Source of the DNA: Serratia marcescens
GTDB lineage: Bacteria > Pseudomonadota > Gammaproteobacteria > Enterobacterales > Enterobacteriaceae
Length of the DNA stretch: 64,000 nucleotides
NCBI GenBank assembly: GCA_015548865.1
Contig: JADMXW010000003.1
Coordinates: forward strand, 124,001 to 188,000
Direction: 5' to 3'
Part shown: positions 63,259-64,000 of the stretch, one piece after another
How positions within the stretch are numbered: position 1 is the first letter of the stretch
How the letters are laid out: each line of letters starts with the position of its first letter
Notes under the pieces: generated by a model
What the model saw: only the letters and a program-made list of their open reading frames with translations
Database searches by the model: none
What the model was told of the DNA's origin: nothing
Position numbers and translations under genes: made by a program

Positions 63259-64000
63259 ATGAAACCATGGCGAGCAGGGCCGGTAACGCTTGCGCTGAGA
63301 GTGGCTATTTGGGGTATTGCGCTGGGGAGCGCTGCATCAATCACGACTGTTTCGGCAGCGACACAGGAATTTTATGTAACAGCCGGAAATCTGGCTCAGG
63401 CATTAAACCAATTGGCGCAGCAATCTGGCGTTCTGTTGTCTTACGATCCGACGTTGACTGAGGGTAAACAGAGCAGCGGATTGCAAGGATACTACGAGGT
63501 AGAGCAAGGGTTTGCGCAGCTGTTGGCTAACACTGGTCTGCGTGCCGAGCGCCATGCTGATGGCAGCATTTCTGTTGTGGCACAGCCCGCGGCGCAGGCA
63601 ATGCCCGCAGTGCCTGCGCGTAACGACCAGATCGTTGTCACTGCACCGCCAAATACAGCGTTAAAGCTGGATGTTCCGGTATCGGAAACGCCGCGTGCGA
63701 TGTCCGTAGTTACACAGCAGCAGATGGAAGAACGTGGTGCGAAAAAGGTCGATCAAGCACTGCGCTATAGTCCTGGGGTATTGGCTTCTTATTATGGACC
63801 GGATAACAAAGCGGAGTGGCTCTCCATCCGTGGTTTCAAAGATCAGTCACGCTTCCAGAATGGACTGGCCGCCATTAATGAAAACGCTTATTTCGTTCAG
63901 CAATTTGAAGCCTTTGGTGTGGAACGGGTTGAAATTCTGAAAGGGCCCGCCTCTGTGTTGTATGGGCAAAACCCGCCAGGAGGCTTGGTCAACATGATTT
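63259..64000 (+). CDS. TonB-dependent siderophore receptor with STN domain, N-terminal part
   Basis: The gene starts at ATG 63259 (ACAGGGG ribosome site) and runs off the window, so only about 247 residues are seen. A signal peptide (to about VSAATQ) is followed by an STN/secretin-like signalling domain (EFYVTAGNLAQALNQLAQQSGVLLSYDP), a probable TonB box DQIVVTAP, and the start of the plug domain (SETPRAMSVVTQQQMEERG, ILKGPASVLYGQNPPGG). Receptors of this build (FpvA, FoxA, FecA types) take up ferric siderophores and can signal to a sigma/anti-sigma pair. No fecIR-like genes lie upstream in the window. Confidence 0.92.
   Translation, partial: MKPWRAGPVTLALRVAIWGIALGSAASITTVSAATQEFYVTAGNLAQALNQLAQQSGVLLSYDPTLTEGKQSSGLQGYYEVEQGFAQLLANTGLRAERHADGSISVVAQPAAQAMPAVPARNDQIVVTAPPNTALKLDVPVSETPRAMSVVTQQQMEERGAKKVDQALRYSPGVLASYYGPDNKAEWLSIRGFKDQSRFQNGLAAINENAYFVQQFEAFGVERVEILKGPASVLYGQNPPGGLVNMI

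Overview
The window is a chromosomal segment of a Gram-negative enterobacterium. The housekeeping proteins (RecJ C-terminus, RF2, LysS, Edd, GntR, Acs, YjcE, ArnA) read as close relatives of the Escherichia coli proteins. The several ERIC elements, a gluconate module without an adjacent eda, and this gene order fit a plant-associated member of the Enterobacterales, perhaps Pectobacteriaceae (Pectobacterium or Brenneria type). The genus is an inference and was not tested.

Layout. 1-5.9 kb: recJ end, prfB with its programmed +1 frameshift, lysS, an AraC regulator, a LysE-type exporter and tRNA-Gly(CCC). 6.3-13.5 kb: an accessory catabolic cluster, mostly on the minus strand, with a MmgE/PrpD-family enzyme, a DcuC-like carrier, an enolase-superfamily acid-sugar dehydratase, a two-subunit Fe-S hydro-lyase related to tartrate dehydratase/class I fumarase, and a divergent GntR/FCD regulator. 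The substrate is unknown. A dead fragment of a DmsA-type reductase follows. 14.4-21.8 kb: the complete lipid A aminoarabinose operon arnBCADTEF.

22.2-41.2 kb is the centrepiece: a bacterial microcompartment (metabolosome) locus built on a B12-independent glycyl-radical diol dehydratase. Plus-strand genes encode a PocR-domain histidine kinase, an AraC-type response regulator, a dedicated S-adenosylmethionine synthetase and a BMC-H shell protein with a long tail. The convergent minus-strand genes encode an alcohol dehydrogenase, PduL, a EutJ-like chaperone, a flavoprotein-like protein, BMC-P, a GlcG-like protein, acetate kinase, BMC-H, BMC-T, a CoA-acylating aldehyde dehydrogenase, a permuted BMC-H, a PfpI-like protein, the glycyl-radical enzyme, its activase and a membrane protein. 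The expected flow is 1,2-propanediol (or glycerol) to aldehyde, then to alcohol plus acyl-CoA, acyl-phosphate, acid and ATP. The gene content resembles the metK-containing group I recall as GRM3.

41.6-45.1 kb: a very AT-rich, probably acquired stretch with an 878-codon-class orphan gene (859 residues from the chosen start) and, just beyond it, two tandem tiny ORFs (24 and 27 codons) with good ribosome sites, their own promoter and terminator, and two CRP-type sites. 45.4-48.7 kb: ghxP and yjcE. 48.9-51.2 kb: a two-component system under a Fur-like box. 51.3-57.4 kb: gluconate/Entner-Doudoroff genes edd, gntR, gntK and gntT, with GntR-type operators and CRP boxes, plus a 7-copy ATTAGGGC tandem repeat. 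57.5-61.8 kb: acs-yjcH-actP for acetate use. 62.5-64 kb: a small PAS protein and the start of a TonB-dependent siderophore receptor cut by the window edge.

CRP-consensus sites recur before acs, gntT, edd and the tiny ORFs, so much of the right half looks like carbon-source-responsive metabolism.
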